From Oscillospiraceae bacterium (GTDB lineage: Bacteria; Bacillota; Clostridia; Oscillospirales; Acutalibacteraceae), in the NCBI GenBank assembly GCA_031270605.1, contig JAISXG010000081.1:1-53013 (forward strand): a DNA stretch of 53,013 bases, read 5' to 3'. Made by a program: the position numbers and the translations under genes. The number at the start of each line of letters is the position of its first letter. Within the stretch, counting starts at the first letter, position 1. Below the pieces are notes generated by a model. That model saw only the letters and a program-made list of their open reading frames with translations. It was not told the DNA's origin and did not search any database. This document shows positions 40,111 to 49,097 of the stretch, piece by piece.

Positions 40111-41391
40111 TTATTGTGCTTTTGAAGAAGGTTCTGTTTGCGCCGGCGGAGCAGTGGTTTGCACAGAAGGATCGGTCGTTTCAGGCGAAACATCGGCCGG
40201 CTGCGTTGTGGTTGTGGCAGCCTGCGTGGTTTGCGCGACAAAGGAATCTGCTTTGTACACAAGCACGCCCACGGACGAGAGCACAAACAGCTTGCCCGAA
40301 ACGGCGGCAAGCCGCACCGCGTCGCCTGAAAGGGCGACCGAGCCGATGCGTTCACCGCTATAATTATATGTTTCGATCCTGTCGTTTAGCATCAAGCTGA
40401 CAGAAGAAGCCGCGCAGGCAAGGGCCTTGACATTTTCATCGATTGACAACGAAAATACCTCCTTGCCCTTGTTGCTATAGCCATAAACATCGTTTGCATG
40501 GCTGCTGCCGAACTTTGAGGCCACAATGGCGGAACGGTTATTATCCGCATAGGCATAATAGCGCGCGGTGACGCCGTCAAACGCCCTGCCTGCCGCAATG
40601 GTTTTGCCCGAAACCACCTGAATCCCCGCAGAGGTATACACAAGCGCGGTGCCGTTTGCGGTGAATTCTGAAGAAAAGACAGAAACAGCGCCAAGGTCAA
40701 ACATCGCAAGACTTTCCGCATAAGAAAAATCAAACACATGCACCTTTGAGTAAAGCTGCGCGTCCTTGCTGCCGATAACGGCGACGACCGCCTGCCTGTT
40801 GTTCGGCGAAACGCTCACGTCCACAATGTGCTCGGCGGCGCAGTTCCAGCGGAACTTCTCTTTAAAGCTGGCGGAAAACACAATCAGCTGGCTGGTTGCG
40901 TCATCTGCCCTTGTTGCAAGAGCAAAACCACCTTTTTCGGTGACGGATGCGGTGATAATACTTTTTTCGGCCTGCCCCTCAAACACAAGGCCGGTGCGCT
41001 TTTCAATTTTATAACCGGTGCCGCCCTTGTCATACAGCAGCACGTTGGATTTTTTGGTGTCTATCGCTGGGGATGCAAACTCGTGCGCGGATTTGCGGAT
41101 GAGTTCCCCCGACGAATCCAAAAACACAAGCTCGGTTTGCGTCAGCAGCACGACACCCGAGCCAAGCGGGCGCATGTCCAGCACCGTGTCGGCCGCTATG
41201 ACGTGGGTAACGGCCGTGTTTGTCTTCAAAGCGGGAAGATTGGTTTCTGTTTGAAAATAATCTCTGAATATTTTGGCCATGGCAAACAGCACCATTAAAA
41301 GAGCGGCAATCACCATGAGCACCTTCAAGAGGGTCATGATTTTTTTCTGGTCAAGCCTTGCGGCGTTTTGCCTGTTGTTCGGTTGTTGCAT
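40111..41391 (-). CDS. DUF5711 family membrane-anchored beta-propeller protein
   Basis: A 426-residue protein of the DUF5711 type found in Clostridia, of unknown function. A short polar N-terminus, one membrane helix (about residues 19-41: MTLLKVLMVIAALLMVLFAM), then an extracellular region of repeated beta-blade motifs such as VVLLTQTELVFLDSSGE, VLLYDKGGTGYKIEKRTG and FVLSSVGVLVYKAD. The C-terminal 40 residues are a Thr/Pro/Gln/Ser-rich tail. I chose the ATG at 41391, with GGGGG nine bases upstream in the end of truA; a GTG one codon earlier is also open. It follows truA by three bases and is probably co-transcribed with it. Confidence 0.85.
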   Translation of the reverse strand: MQQPNNRQNAARLDQKKIMTLLKVLMVIAALLMVLFAMAKIFRDYFQTETNLPALKTNTAVTHVIAADTVLDMRPLGSGVVLLTQTELVFLDSSGELIRKSAHEFASPAIDTKKSNVLLYDKGGTGYKIEKRTGLVFEGQAEKSIITASVTEKGGFALATRADDATSQLIVFSASFKEKFRWNCAAEHIVDVSVSPNNRQAVVAVIGSKDAQLYSKVHVFDFSYAESLAMFDLGAVSVFSSEFTANGTALVYTSAGIQVVSGKTIAAGRAFDGVTARYYAYADNNRSAIVASKFGSSHANDVYGYSNKGKEVFSLSIDENVKALACAASSVSLMLNDRIETYNYSGERIGSVALSGDAVRLAAVSGKLFVLSSVGVLVYKADSFVAQTTQAATTTTQPADVSPETTDPSVQTTAPPAQTEPSSKAQ

Positions 41392-41394
41392 CAC

Positions 41395-42147
41395 TCATTG
41401 CCCCCTGTCATGTTCATAACAGACATGTTCAAGATACAGCCCCTGTGCCGGGGCGGTCGCGCCCGCGCGGGCACGGTCTTTTGACAGAATAATGTCACGA
41501 ATGCTGCCTCGTTCAATCTTTCCCTCATGGATGCCCAGCAGCGTGCCCACCATGATGCGCACCATGTTATATAAAAACCCGTCTGCCGTGACAAAAAAAG
41601 AAACGAAGTCCTCCTCGCGCACGACACACGCGCTCTTTACACTGCGCACCTTTGACTGCACGCTGCCGCCCGCGGCGCAAAAGGCCGAAAAATCATACTT
41701 ACCAAGAAACAACTGCGACTGCTCGTTCAAAAACACATCATCGAGCACACGGTTGTAATGCAGCGCCCGCCCTTCAAAAAAAGGGTTGCGCACGGGGCTG
41801 TTCCAGATGAGATAGCGGTATTCTTTTGCCGTGCAGCTGTATCTGGCGTGAAAATCCCCGGGTACCGCCCTGCAAGCGGTCACGGCAATGTCAAAAGGCA
41901 GATAGGCGTTCAAGGCCGCAATAACGCGCTCACAGGGCAGGGGGCTTTCTGTTTTGAAATTGCAGCAAAACATATGCGCGTGCACGCCGGTGTCCGTTCT
42001 GCTGCAGCCTACAACCGGCAGACGAGCACCAAAGACACGCTCGATGGCGTCCTGCAAGCATTCTTGCACCGTAGAGGCGTTTTTCTGCACCTGCCAGCCG
42101 TGATAGGCCGAACCGTCATAGCAAAGCGTCAAAAGCAAGTTCTTCAT
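41395..42147 (-). CDS. truA: tRNA pseudouridine synthase A
   Basis: TruA converts uridines 38-40 of the tRNA anticodon arm to pseudouridine. The 250-residue sequence has the opening LLLTLCYDGSAYHGWQVQ, the catalytic motif GCSRTDTGVHA with the nucleophilic Asp, the HARYSCTAKEYRY strand and the closing LYNMVRIMVGTLL. All expected motifs are present. The gene is last in the ecfA1-ecfA2-ecfT-truA block, the same order as in Bacillus. Its first 29 codons and ribosome site are repeated twice immediately upstream, so ribosomes may initiate at up to three near-identical starts; only the third leads to the full protein. Confidence 0.97.
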   Translation of the reverse strand: MKNLLLTLCYDGSAYHGWQVQKNASTVQECLQDAIERVFGARLPVVGCSRTDTGVHAHMFCCNFKTESPLPCERVIAALNAYLPFDIAVTACRAVPGDFHARYSCTAKEYRYLIWNSPVRNPFFEGRALHYNRVLDDVFLNEQSQLFLGKYDFSAFCAAGGSVQSKVRSVKSACVVREEDFVSFFVTADGFLYNMVRIMVGTLLGIHEGKIERGSIRDIILSKDRARAGATAPAQGLYLEHVCYEHDRGQ

Positions 42148-42233
42148 ATACCCCGCCTCCGGGCGTTTTTCTGCACCTGCCAGCCGTGATAAGCCGAGCC
42201 GTCATAGCAGAGCGTCAAAAGCAAGTTCTTCAT
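42144..42233 (-). pseudogene. truncated truA copy 2 (29-aa upstream ORF)
   Basis: ATG at 42233, same N-terminal sequence as TruA up to QVQKNA, then RRRGI and a TGA that overlaps the truA start (ATGA). It arises from the tandem duplication and could couple translation into truA. Confidence 0.8.
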
Positions 42234-42319
42234 ATACCCCGCCTCCGGGCGTTTTTCTGCACCTGCCAGCCGTGATAAGCCGAACCGTCATAGCAAAGTG
42301 TTAAAAGCAGGTTTCTCAT
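42230..42319 (-). pseudogene. truncated truA copy 3 (29-aa upstream ORF)
   Basis: ATG at 42319 preceded by GAAAGGCGGGGG, reads MRNLLLTLCYDGSAYHGW, then QVQKNARRRGI and stops with a TGA overlapping the start of copy 2. This outermost copy has the original-looking ribosome site and is the most diverged. Confidence 0.8.
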
Positions 42320-42339
42320 ATTCCCCCGCCTTTCAGTTG

Positions 42340-43155
42340 TCATAATACAGACCCGAATTGAATATTAAAAAACACGATCGCGGCAACAACGCAAACCGTT
42401 ACGGCAAGCGCGAAATAATCGCGGAACGCAAGATGCATCTGCCGCATTCTGGTTCTGCCCTCGCTGCCGCGGTAGCAGCGGCATTCCATCGCAAGCGCCA
42501 GGTCATAGGCGCGGCGGAACGCGTTGACAAACAGCGGGATAAAGATCGGAATCAGCGCCTTCGCGCGTTTGATAACGCCCCCGCTTTCAAGGTCCGCCCC
42601 TCTGGCCTTTTGCGCGCTCATGATTTTATCGATCTCTTCGATCAGGGTAGGGATGAAGCGCAGGGCGATCGTCATGATCATCGCGAGGGTATGCACGCGG
42701 ATCTTGAATATTTTCAAAAACGAAAACAGGCGCTCGATCGCGTCCGTCAAAAGAGTGGGCGAAGTGGTATAGGTCAGCAGCGAGCTGAACAAAATCAGGC
42801 TGATGATGCGGATCACCACAAACAGCGCGGTAAAAACGCCCCCGCTTGTAATTTGAAAATATTTCGCGTCAAGCCATGTCGTCCCTGTTTTGTTATAAAA
42901 AATCTGCAGAACAGAGGTAAACAGAATAATGAAAAAAATCATTTTCATGCCCTTGAGAATCACCCTCGGTGAAATGCGCGAAAGCAGCACGCAGAGAACG
43001 GTGAGGGCGAACACCAGACCGACAGAAAAAAAGTTCTGGCACAAGAAAATGGCCACGATATAAATAAAGGTCAGCACGAGCTTCATTCTCGGGTCGAGCT
43101 TATGCACAAACGAATCACCGGGGAAAAACTGGCCGATGGTAATATCCTTGATCAT
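42340..43155 (-). CDS. ecfT: ECF transporter transmembrane protein EcfT
   Basis: EcfT is the membrane scaffold of energy-coupling-factor transporters, linking the two ATPases to interchangeable vitamin- or metal-binding S subunits. The 271-residue sequence has the opening FVHKLDPRMKLVLT, several membrane helices, and the two coupling-helix motifs KARGAD and ECRCYRG that contact the ATPases. It overlaps ecfA2 by four bases (ATGA). No S subunit is encoded in this window, as expected for a group II (shared) module. Confidence 0.95.
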   Translation of the reverse strand: MIKDITIGQFFPGDSFVHKLDPRMKLVLTFIYIVAIFLCQNFFSVGLVFALTVLCVLLSRISPRVILKGMKMIFFIILFTSVLQIFYNKTGTTWLDAKYFQITSGGVFTALFVVIRIISLILFSSLLTYTTSPTLLTDAIERLFSFLKIFKIRVHTLAMIMTIALRFIPTLIEEIDKIMSAQKARGADLESGGVIKRAKALIPIFIPLFVNAFRRAYDLALAMECRCYRGSEGRTRMRQMHLAFRDYFALAVTVCVVAAIVFFNIQFGSVL

Positions 43156-44018
43156 TTCGCGCCGCCCCCCTCTTTCAAAACACGCAAAAGCTCCCGCCGC
43201 GCACCCTCCAGAGTGAAAACAGAAGAATTGACGGCATAACCCCGCTTTTTCAGCTCGAGCAGGATTTGTGTGACCTGCGGAATGTTCAGGCCCATTTTGG
43301 TCAGCTCCGCGCTGCGCAAGAAAACCTGCTCAACAGAGCCGTCCATGGCGATCTTGCCCCTGTTCATCACAATAATGCGGCTCGCAAGGGACGCCACGTC
43401 GTCCATGCTGTGTGACACGATAATCACCGTTTTGCCGGTTTGCGTGCAATAGTTGCGAATGAGCGAAAGGATCACGCGCCGCCCGTTCGGGTCAAGCCCG
43501 GCGGTGGGTTCGTCCAGAATCAGCACCTCGGGCCGCATGGCCATCACGCCCGCAACGGCGACGCGCCGTTTTTCGCCGCCCGAAAGGTCAAAGGGAGATT
43601 TTTCAAAATAGTCCTCCTTCAAGCCCACAAACGCCGCCGCCTCGCTCACCGCCGCGCGGACTTCATCCTCTTTGAGCCCCATGTTTGTAGGGCCAAAGGC
43701 AATATCACGGTAAACGGTGCTTTCAAACAGCTGATATTCGGGGTATTGAAAGCAGAGCCCCACTTGAAAACGCACGGAGCGGGTCAGGGCCTTGTCCGCA
43801 TTAATGTCCTTCCCCATGAAAAGCACCTGCCCGCTGTGGGGCTTTAACAGGGCGTTCAAATGTTGAATCAGGGTGCTTTTGCCCGAGCCGGTGTGGCCGA
43901 TGAGGGCGACGATTTCGCCCTTTTCGACCGAAAGGCTCACGCCGTCAAGCGCCCGCATCTCAAAGGGCGTGCCCTTGCCGTAGATATATGTAAGATTTTT
44001 CACTTCCAGTAAGCTCAT
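43152..44018 (-). CDS. ecfA2: ECF transporter ATPase EcfA2
   Basis: An ABC-type ATPase of 288 residues, the second of the pair that powers ECF vitamin uptake. Visible motifs are GHTGSGKST (Walker A), the Q-loop region CFQYPEYQLF typical of EcfA proteins, LSGGEKRRVAVAGV (signature), VLILDEPTAGLDP (Walker B and D-loop) and the switch His in VIIVSHSMDD. A C-terminal extension typical of EcfA subunits follows. GAAAGGATA precedes the ATG at 44018. It lies between ecfA1 (25 bases) and ecfT (4-base overlap). Confidence 0.95.
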   Translation of the reverse strand: MSLLEVKNLTYIYGKGTPFEMRALDGVSLSVEKGEIVALIGHTGSGKSTLIQHLNALLKPHSGQVLFMGKDINADKALTRSVRFQVGLCFQYPEYQLFESTVYRDIAFGPTNMGLKEDEVRAAVSEAAAFVGLKEDYFEKSPFDLSGGEKRRVAVAGVMAMRPEVLILDEPTAGLDPNGRRVILSLIRNYCTQTGKTVIIVSHSMDDVASLASRIIVMNRGKIAMDGSVEQVFLRSAELTKMGLNIPQVTQILLELKKRGYAVNSSVFTLEGARRELLRVLKEGGGAK

Positions 44019-44043
44019 GCTGTTGTATCCTTTCAGGGAAACT

Positions 44044-44898
44044 TCATTTTAATGCGGCCTTTTGAAACGCGCTGACAAATTCAGAGACCGTCAGAACGTC
44101 ATTCGGCAGCTCCACGCCGTCCGCTTTCAAAAGCCCTGCAAGCTCCGCGCTTACGGGCACGTCAAGCCCAACGGCCTTGAGTTCCCCAGCGCGGGCAAAC
44201 ACCTCGCGGGGCGTGCCGTCAAACAAAATTTTGCCGTCATCCATCACCACAATGCGGTCGGCCTCCACGGCTTCGTCCATAAAATGCGTGATATATACCA
44301 CGGTTTTGCCCATTTCGCGGTTGAGCTTTTGAATGGTCTGCATGACCTCCTTGCGCCCTGACGGGTCCAGCATGGCGGTTGGTTCGTCAAACACAATGCA
44401 GGCTGTAAGCATGGCAATGATGCCCGCAATGGCCACCCGCTGCTTCTGCCCGCCCGAGAGCTTGTGAGGCTCGTGATGGCGGTAGTCATACATGTTCACG
44501 GCCCGCAGTGCGTCGTCCACCCGTTTTCGGATTTCAGCCGGGGGCACGCCGAGGTTTTCGGGGCCGAAGGCCACGTCCTCCTCCACAATCGAGGCCACAA
44601 TCTGGTTGTCGGGGTTTTGAAACACCACACCCACGGTTTTGCGGATGTCATATTCGAGCGCCTCATCCTGCGAATCCATGCCGTTCACAAGCACCTGCCC
44701 TTCGGCAGGCAGCAATATCGCGTTCGAGAGCTTTGCCAGAGTGGATTTGCCCGAGCCGTTGTGCCCGAGAACGGCAACCAGTTCCCCTTGACGGATCGTC
44801 AGATTTACGTCCTTCACCGCCAGCGGCAGGAGGGTTTCGTCCTCAGAATCATAGCGAAAGCTTACATTTTTAAATTCAATGATTGGTTTGTTTGTCAT
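44044..44898 (-). CDS. ecfA1: ECF transporter ATPase EcfA1
   Basis: The first ATPase of the ECF pair, 284 residues. It has GHNGSGKST (Walker A), VFQNPDNQIVASIVEEDVAF (the EcfA1-type Q-loop context), LSGGQKQRVAIAGI (signature), IVFDEPTAMLDPSGR (Walker B) and VVYITHFMDEA (switch His). The NPDNQ sequence is what separates EcfA1 from EcfA2, which has YPEYQ here. Starts at the ATG at 44898 after GAAAGGAC. First gene of the ecfA1-ecfA2-ecfT-truA transcript. Confidence 0.95.
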   Translation of the reverse strand: MTNKPIIEFKNVSFRYDSEDETLLPLAVKDVNLTIRQGELVAVLGHNGSGKSTLAKLSNAILLPAEGQVLVNGMDSQDEALEYDIRKTVGVVFQNPDNQIVASIVEEDVAFGPENLGVPPAEIRKRVDDALRAVNMYDYRHHEPHKLSGGQKQRVAIAGIIAMLTACIVFDEPTAMLDPSGRKEVMQTIQKLNREMGKTVVYITHFMDEAVEADRIVVMDDGKILFDGTPREVFARAGELKAVGLDVPVSAELAGLLKADGVELPNDVLTVSEFVSAFQKAALK

Positions 44899-44992
44899 GC
44901 CGATGGTTGTCCTTTCAAAGGAGTGTTATTTTCTGCGCAATAAGCGCCGCTTATTAAGTAGCGCAATTCTGCAGGTATGACCTTATTTCTTC

Positions 44993-45856
44993 TTAGTCCT
45001 GTGTCCAATAAGCGGTGGAGCCACAAGGTAAAACAAGCCCCGTTTCGCTCACGCGCAGCCCAAGCTCGCTTGCCGCAACCGTGCCGCCCTTGTGCTTCAT
45101 GACATAGGATAAAATATATTGAATCACCGCCGGTGAAAGTCCCGCGGTGTAGGAGTTGACCATGAACAGCACGGGCTTGTCCGAAAGCAGGCCGGCGCAG
45201 GCCTCGCAAAAGCGGTAGACCTCGTCCTCAAGCTTCCACACCTCGCCGCCGGGGCCGCGCCCATAGGAGGGCGGGTCCATTAAAATGATGTCATATTGAC
45301 TGCCGCGGCGCTTTTCGCGCTCCACAAACTTGATGCAGTCGTCCACGATCCAGCGCACGCCCTTTTCGAGAACGCCCGAGTCGCGCGCGTTTTCTTTCGC
45401 CCAGAGCACCATGCCCTTCGCGGCGTCCACATGCGTGACAGAAGCGCCGGCGGCAAGGGCGCTGACGGTCGCCCCGCCGGTGTATGCAAACAGATTGAGC
45501 ATTTTCAGCGGTCTGCCCGCTTCTTTGATTTTTTGGGCCGTAAAGTCCCAGTTCGAGGCCTGCTCGGGAAAGAGCCCCGTGTGCTTGAAGCCCATGGTTT
45601 TTATGTGAAACGTGCAGCTGTTATAAGCGATTGGCCAGCGGTCGGGGATTTTTTTATAGACCTCCCATTTGCCGCCGCCGCTTTGCGAGCGAAAGTAGCG
45701 CGCGTCCGCCGCCTTCCACAGCCGGTGATTGCGCGGCGTGCTCCAAATCACCTGCGGGTCGGGGCGAATCAAAACCACATTTCCCCAACGTTCCAGCCGC
45801 TCGCCCTGCGAGCAGTCAATCAGCTCATAATCCTTCCAGTTTTCCGCAATCCTCAT
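44993..45856 (-). CDS. class I SAM-dependent rRNA methyltransferase, RlmI/RlmK-like
   Basis: A 287-residue Rossmann-fold methyltransferase. It has the SAM-binding motif LNLFAYTGGATVSALAAG, the acidic second strand VTHVDAAKGMVLWAKENA and the catalytic-region motif IILMDPPSYGRGPGGEVWKL, which resembles the 23S rRNA cytosine-C5 methyltransferase RlmI group. The N-terminal PUA domain of RlmI is absent, replaced by a short beta region (residues 1-85). GGAG about ten bases upstream supports the ATG at 45856. It is transcribed in the same direction as glmM, 35 bases downstream of it. The exact target nucleotide is unknown. Confidence 0.88.
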   Translation of the reverse strand: MRIAENWKDYELIDCSQGERLERWGNVVLIRPDPQVIWSTPRNHRLWKAADARYFRSQSGGGKWEVYKKIPDRWPIAYNSCTFHIKTMGFKHTGLFPEQASNWDFTAQKIKEAGRPLKMLNLFAYTGGATVSALAAGASVTHVDAAKGMVLWAKENARDSGVLEKGVRWIVDDCIKFVEREKRRGSQYDIILMDPPSYGRGPGGEVWKLEDEVYRFCEACAGLLSDKPVLFMVNSYTAGLSPAVIQYILSYVMKHKGGTVAASELGLRVSETGLVLPCGSTAYWTQD

Positions 45857-45890
45857 GAAAAACGATCTCCAAATATTCTTCTAATCATTA

Positions 45891-47240
45891 TTATATCAGC
45901 CGTTCGCGGACGACCTCCGCCACCTCTTCGCAAAGGTGACGAATTTGCCCGCCGTCGCGCCCTTCCATCATCACGCGCACCAGCGGCTCTGTGCCCGAAG
46001 CGCGCACAAGCACGCGCCCGCTTTCGCCCAGCTCCGCCTGTGCTTTTTCAATGGCGGTTTTGATCTCTTCATCTTCCCCAAGGCGCAGCTTGCCATAGGC
46101 CGAAACACGCACGTTGATCATCTCCTGCGGGAAAATCTCAATGTCGTCAGAAAGCTCGGCAAGGCTTGCGCCGCTCTCCCACAGGCAGTTCAAAAGCAAA
46201 ATGGCAGAAAGCTGGCCGTCGCCTGTTGTGGAAAAATCTGAAAAAATGATGTGGCCCGACTGCTCCCCCCCAAGATTATACGAGTTTGCGAGCATGTTTT
46301 CAAGCACATATCGGTCGCCGACCTTTGTTTTTTCAGAGCGGATGTCATATTTTTTCAAAAATTCAAATAAGCCCATGTTGCTCATGACGGTGGTTACGAG
46401 CGTGTTTTTTTGCAGCGTGCCCTTTTCTTTCATGTGCCGCGCCAAAATAGCCATAATGCGGTCGCCGTCAACAAGCCTGCCGCGTTCATCCACCGCCAAA
46501 AGCCGGTCGGCGTCACCGTCGAAGGCAAAGCCCGCGTCGCAGCCGTGTGAGAGCACATATTCCTGCAGCTGTTCCATGTGCGTGGAGCCGCAGTTACGGT
46601 TGATGTTGGTGCCGTCAGGCTCCTTTGAAAGAAACAGGCACTGCGCACCCAAAAAAGGAAAGACCTTTTGCGCCGTGGCAGACGCCGCGCCGTTTGCGCA
46701 GTCAAAAGCAAAGGTCTTACCGGTAAAATGGCCGCGCGCGCACACAAGCAGGTGCTTTGCATAATCGTCGACCGCCGACATATCAGAAAAAGCAGAGCCC
46801 ACCGCGCCGCCGATGATCTGTGGAAAAACGAACGTGTCGTCAAGAATCAATTCTTCAATCCTGTCCTCCACCTCGTCGGGGAGCTTGTAGCCCTGAGCGT
46901 TGAAAATCTTGATGCCGTTATATTCACACGGGTTGTGCGAGGCCGAAACCATCACGCCCGCGTCATAAGCGTTGTTCTTTACTAAATACGCCACAGCGGG
47001 CGTGGGCAGGACACCCGCGTTGGTCACGCACGCGCCCACAGACAGCAGACCCGCGGTCATGGCGCACACGAGCATGTCGCCTGAAATGCGGGTGTCCGCG
47101 CCGATGAGCACGCGGGGCATTCCCCCGGTTGCCTCTGAAAGCACCATGGCGGCGGCGCGCCCGATTTTGACGCACAGCTGAACGCTCAGCTCAGTATTTG
47201 CAACGCCGCGAATGCCGTCGGTGCCGAATAATCTTCCCAT
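45891..47240 (-). CDS. glmM: phosphoglucosamine mutase
   Basis: GlmM interconverts glucosamine 6-phosphate and glucosamine 1-phosphate on the way to UDP-GlcNAc and peptidoglycan. The 449-residue protein shows LFGTDGIRGVAN, the phosphoserine loop VMVSASHNP, the magnesium loop FDGDADRLLAVD, the sugar-specificity loop GGEQSGH and the C-terminal phosphate-binding VRASGTEPLVRVM. All four active-site elements are intact. GGAGG precedes the ATG at 47240. Length and start fit the family. Confidence 0.97.
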   Translation of the reverse strand: MGRLFGTDGIRGVANTELSVQLCVKIGRAAAMVLSEATGGMPRVLIGADTRISGDMLVCAMTAGLLSVGACVTNAGVLPTPAVAYLVKNNAYDAGVMVSASHNPCEYNGIKIFNAQGYKLPDEVEDRIEELILDDTFVFPQIIGGAVGSAFSDMSAVDDYAKHLLVCARGHFTGKTFAFDCANGAASATAQKVFPFLGAQCLFLSKEPDGTNINRNCGSTHMEQLQEYVLSHGCDAGFAFDGDADRLLAVDERGRLVDGDRIMAILARHMKEKGTLQKNTLVTTVMSNMGLFEFLKKYDIRSEKTKVGDRYVLENMLANSYNLGGEQSGHIIFSDFSTTGDGQLSAILLLNCLWESGASLAELSDDIEIFPQEMINVRVSAYGKLRLGEDEEIKTAIEKAQAELGESGRVLVRASGTEPLVRVMMEGRDGGQIRHLCEEVAEVVRERLI

Positions 47241-47357
47241 AGAAAAACCTCCATGTATGTTTCCTGTTTTATATATATGCCAAAATCAAGCTGAAAAGTC
47301 ACGCGAACGCTCTGTAGTAGTATGGTGAAATCCCGTCCTGTCTATACGAAAGCGTTC

Positions 47358-48383
47358 TTATAAGAAGCTCTGCTGCCCGGGCACAGGCAAACCGAGGTGC
47401 GCATAGGCCGAAGGGGTCACCACGCGCCCGCGGGGGGTGCGCGAGAGAAAGCCGATTTGCATCAGATACGGTTCATACACATCCTCAATTGTCACGGATT
47501 CCTCACCGATGACCGCCGCGATCGTTTCAAGCCCCACCGGGCCGCCGTTATAGTGCTTTATCATAGACGACAGCAGCAGCCGGTCAATGGAGTCAAGCCC
47601 AAGCTCGTCGATCTCCATACGGTCAAGCGCCGTTTTCGCCTCTTCCTGCGTGATTTCACCGCTGCCGAGCACCTGCGCGAAGTCGCGCGAGCGTTTGAGC
47701 AGGCGGTTGGCGATTCGGGGCGTCCCGCGCGAGCGTGAGGCAATCTCCTCTGCGCCAAACGTGTCGATGCCAATGCCCAAAATCCCCGCGCTGCGCCTGA
47801 CGATCATGCCAAGCTCTTCGGCTGAATACAGCTCCAGCCGCAGCAGCACACCGAAGCGGTCGCGCAGCGGCGCGCTCAGTTGCCCGGCCCTTGTGGTCGC
47901 GCCCACAAGCGTAAAGTGCGGCAAGTCCAGGCGGATCGAACGCGCGGAGGGGCCTTTGCCGATGATGATGTCAAGCGAATAATCCTCCATCGCGGGGTAA
48001 AGCACCTCTTCCACACTTCTTGACAGACGGTGGATTTCGTCAATAAACAGCACGTCGCCCTCGTTGAGGTTTGTGAGCAGCGCCGCGAGGTCACCCGGCT
48101 TTTCGATTGCGGGGCCCGAGGTTACCCGGATCTGCACATTCAGCTCATTGGCAATGATGCCCGCAAGCGTGGTTTTGCCAAGCCCGGGCGGGCCGTAAAG
48201 CAGCACATGGTCAAGGGCCTCGCCGCGCTGCAACGCCGCTTCGATATAAACCTTGAGGTTTTCCTTCGCCTTTTCCTGCCCGACATATTCTGTGAGCACC
48301 TTCGGGCGCAGCGAAGTTTCATATTCAGAGTCAAAGGCGCTGATGTCGGGAGCGACGAGCCTGCCTTCTTCGTTAAAATCCAT
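47358..48383 (-). CDS. ruvB: Holliday junction branch migration ATPase RuvB
   Basis: RuvB is the AAA+ motor that drives branch migration with RuvA. The 341-residue protein has [22 protein letters not shown] (Walker A), LFIDEIHRL (Walker B), [18 protein letters not shown] (sensor and arginine finger region) and a C-terminal winged helix ([21 protein letters not shown]). I chose the ATG at 48383 (MDFNEEG), with AAAGGA nine bases upstream; a GTG six codons earlier overlaps that site. It follows ruvA by about 64 bases, in the order ruvC-ruvA-ruvB. Confidence 0.97.
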   Translation of the reverse strand: MDFNEEGRLVAPDISAFDSEYETSLRPKVLTEYVGQEKAKENLKVYIEAALQRGEALDHVLLYGPPGLGKTTLAGIIANELNVQIRVTSGPAIEKPGDLAALLTNLNEGDVLFIDEIHRLSRSVEEVLYPAMEDYSLDIIIGKGPSARSIRLDLPHFTLVGATTRAGQLSAPLRDRFGVLLRLELYSAEELGMIVRRSAGILGIGIDTFGAEEIASRSRGTPRIANRLLKRSRDFAQVLGSGEITQEEAKTALDRMEIDELGLDSIDRLLLSSMIKHYNGGPVGLETIAAVIGEESVTIEDVYEPYLMQIGFLSRTPRGRVVTPSAYAHLGLPVPGQQSFL

Positions 48384-48447
48384 AATAACCGTTCCTTTCA
48401 CCCGAAGGGGAAGAATCGTGCCGCAACAGCGGAATCTTAATGGTTTA

Positions 48448-49041
48448 TCAGAACTTCGCGAGATTCTTCAAAGCCTGCTTGATCAGTTCTTCAACCGGCA
48501 GGGCACTGTCAATCCTTGCGACGGCGACAGAGGCCTCAGACTGGGAATAGCCGAGCATCACCAGAGCGCTCACCGCCTCGCCCGCGTTGCCCGCAGCGGA
48601 GGCAATACCCGCCGACAGATCCATCGTGGGTGAAAGGCCAGCCGAAAGCTTGTCCTTTAACTCAAGCACCATGCGCTGTGCGAGCTTGGGTCCAACGCCC
48701 TGCGCCTGCGTGATGGTTTTTGCGTCGCCGGTGGCGATGGCCAAAGCAAGCTTTTCAGGCGAAAGCGCGGAGAGCACGGCAAGCGCCGCCTTTGGCCCCA
48801 CGCCCGAAACAGAGAGCAGCTCGCGAAAACAGGTCAGTTCTTCGTTGGAATGGAACCCATAGAGGTCCATTGCGTCTTCACGCACGCTCAAATGCGTGAA
48901 CAGGGTGGCGGTCCCGCCCACACTGCCGATTTTTTTGAGGGTGTTCATGGTGGTGAAGCATCGAAAGCCCACGCCGCCGCAGTCAATGGCGACGCTCACG
49001 GCGTCCTGCATAATAATCTTACCCGTTAAGCTGTAAAACAT
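48448..49041 (-). CDS. ruvA: Holliday junction DNA-binding protein RuvA
   Basis: RuvA tetramers clamp Holliday junctions and load RuvB. The 197-residue product has the N-terminal OB fold ([37 protein letters not shown]), two helix-hairpin-helix motifs ([16 protein letters not shown] and [16 protein letters not shown]) and the C-terminal RuvB-contacting domain ([15 protein letters not shown]). GAAAGGATA precedes the ATG at 49041. Length is standard. Confidence 0.96.
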   Translation of the reverse strand: MFYSLTGKIIMQDAVSVAIDCGGVGFRCFTTMNTLKKIGSVGGTATLFTHLSVREDAMDLYGFHSNEELTCFRELLSVSGVGPKAALAVLSALSPEKLALAIATGDAKTITQAQGVGPKLAQRMVLELKDKLSAGLSPTMDLSAGIASAAGNAGEAVSALVMLGYSQSEASVAVARIDSALPVEELIKQALKNLAKF

Positions 49042-49097
49042 AATCTATAAATATCCTTTCGAGATATTAGCCTATAATGAAAAGATCGCGCGCAATA

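Larger units (their letters stand above)
42144..42319 (-). repeat. tandem 86-bp duplications of the truA 5' end
   Basis: The truA start codon context recurs exactly 86 bases and 172 bases upstream (ATG at 42147, 42233 and 42319). The unit covers the ribosome site GGAGGCGGGG, the ATG and codons for LLLTLCYDGSAYHGWQVQKNA. The middle copy is nearly identical to truA; the outermost differs by a few silent or conservative changes (MRN for MKN, TTA/ACA codons). Confidence 0.95.

Noticed and set aside
42080-42330. Regular repeats that could suggest a CRISPR array
   Set aside because: The repeats are contiguous 86-bp coding duplications of truA without spacers; no cas genes are present.
45296-46063. 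255-codon frame opposite the rRNA methyltransferase and glmM end
   Set aside because: Antisense to two coding genes with intact motifs; no ribosome site.
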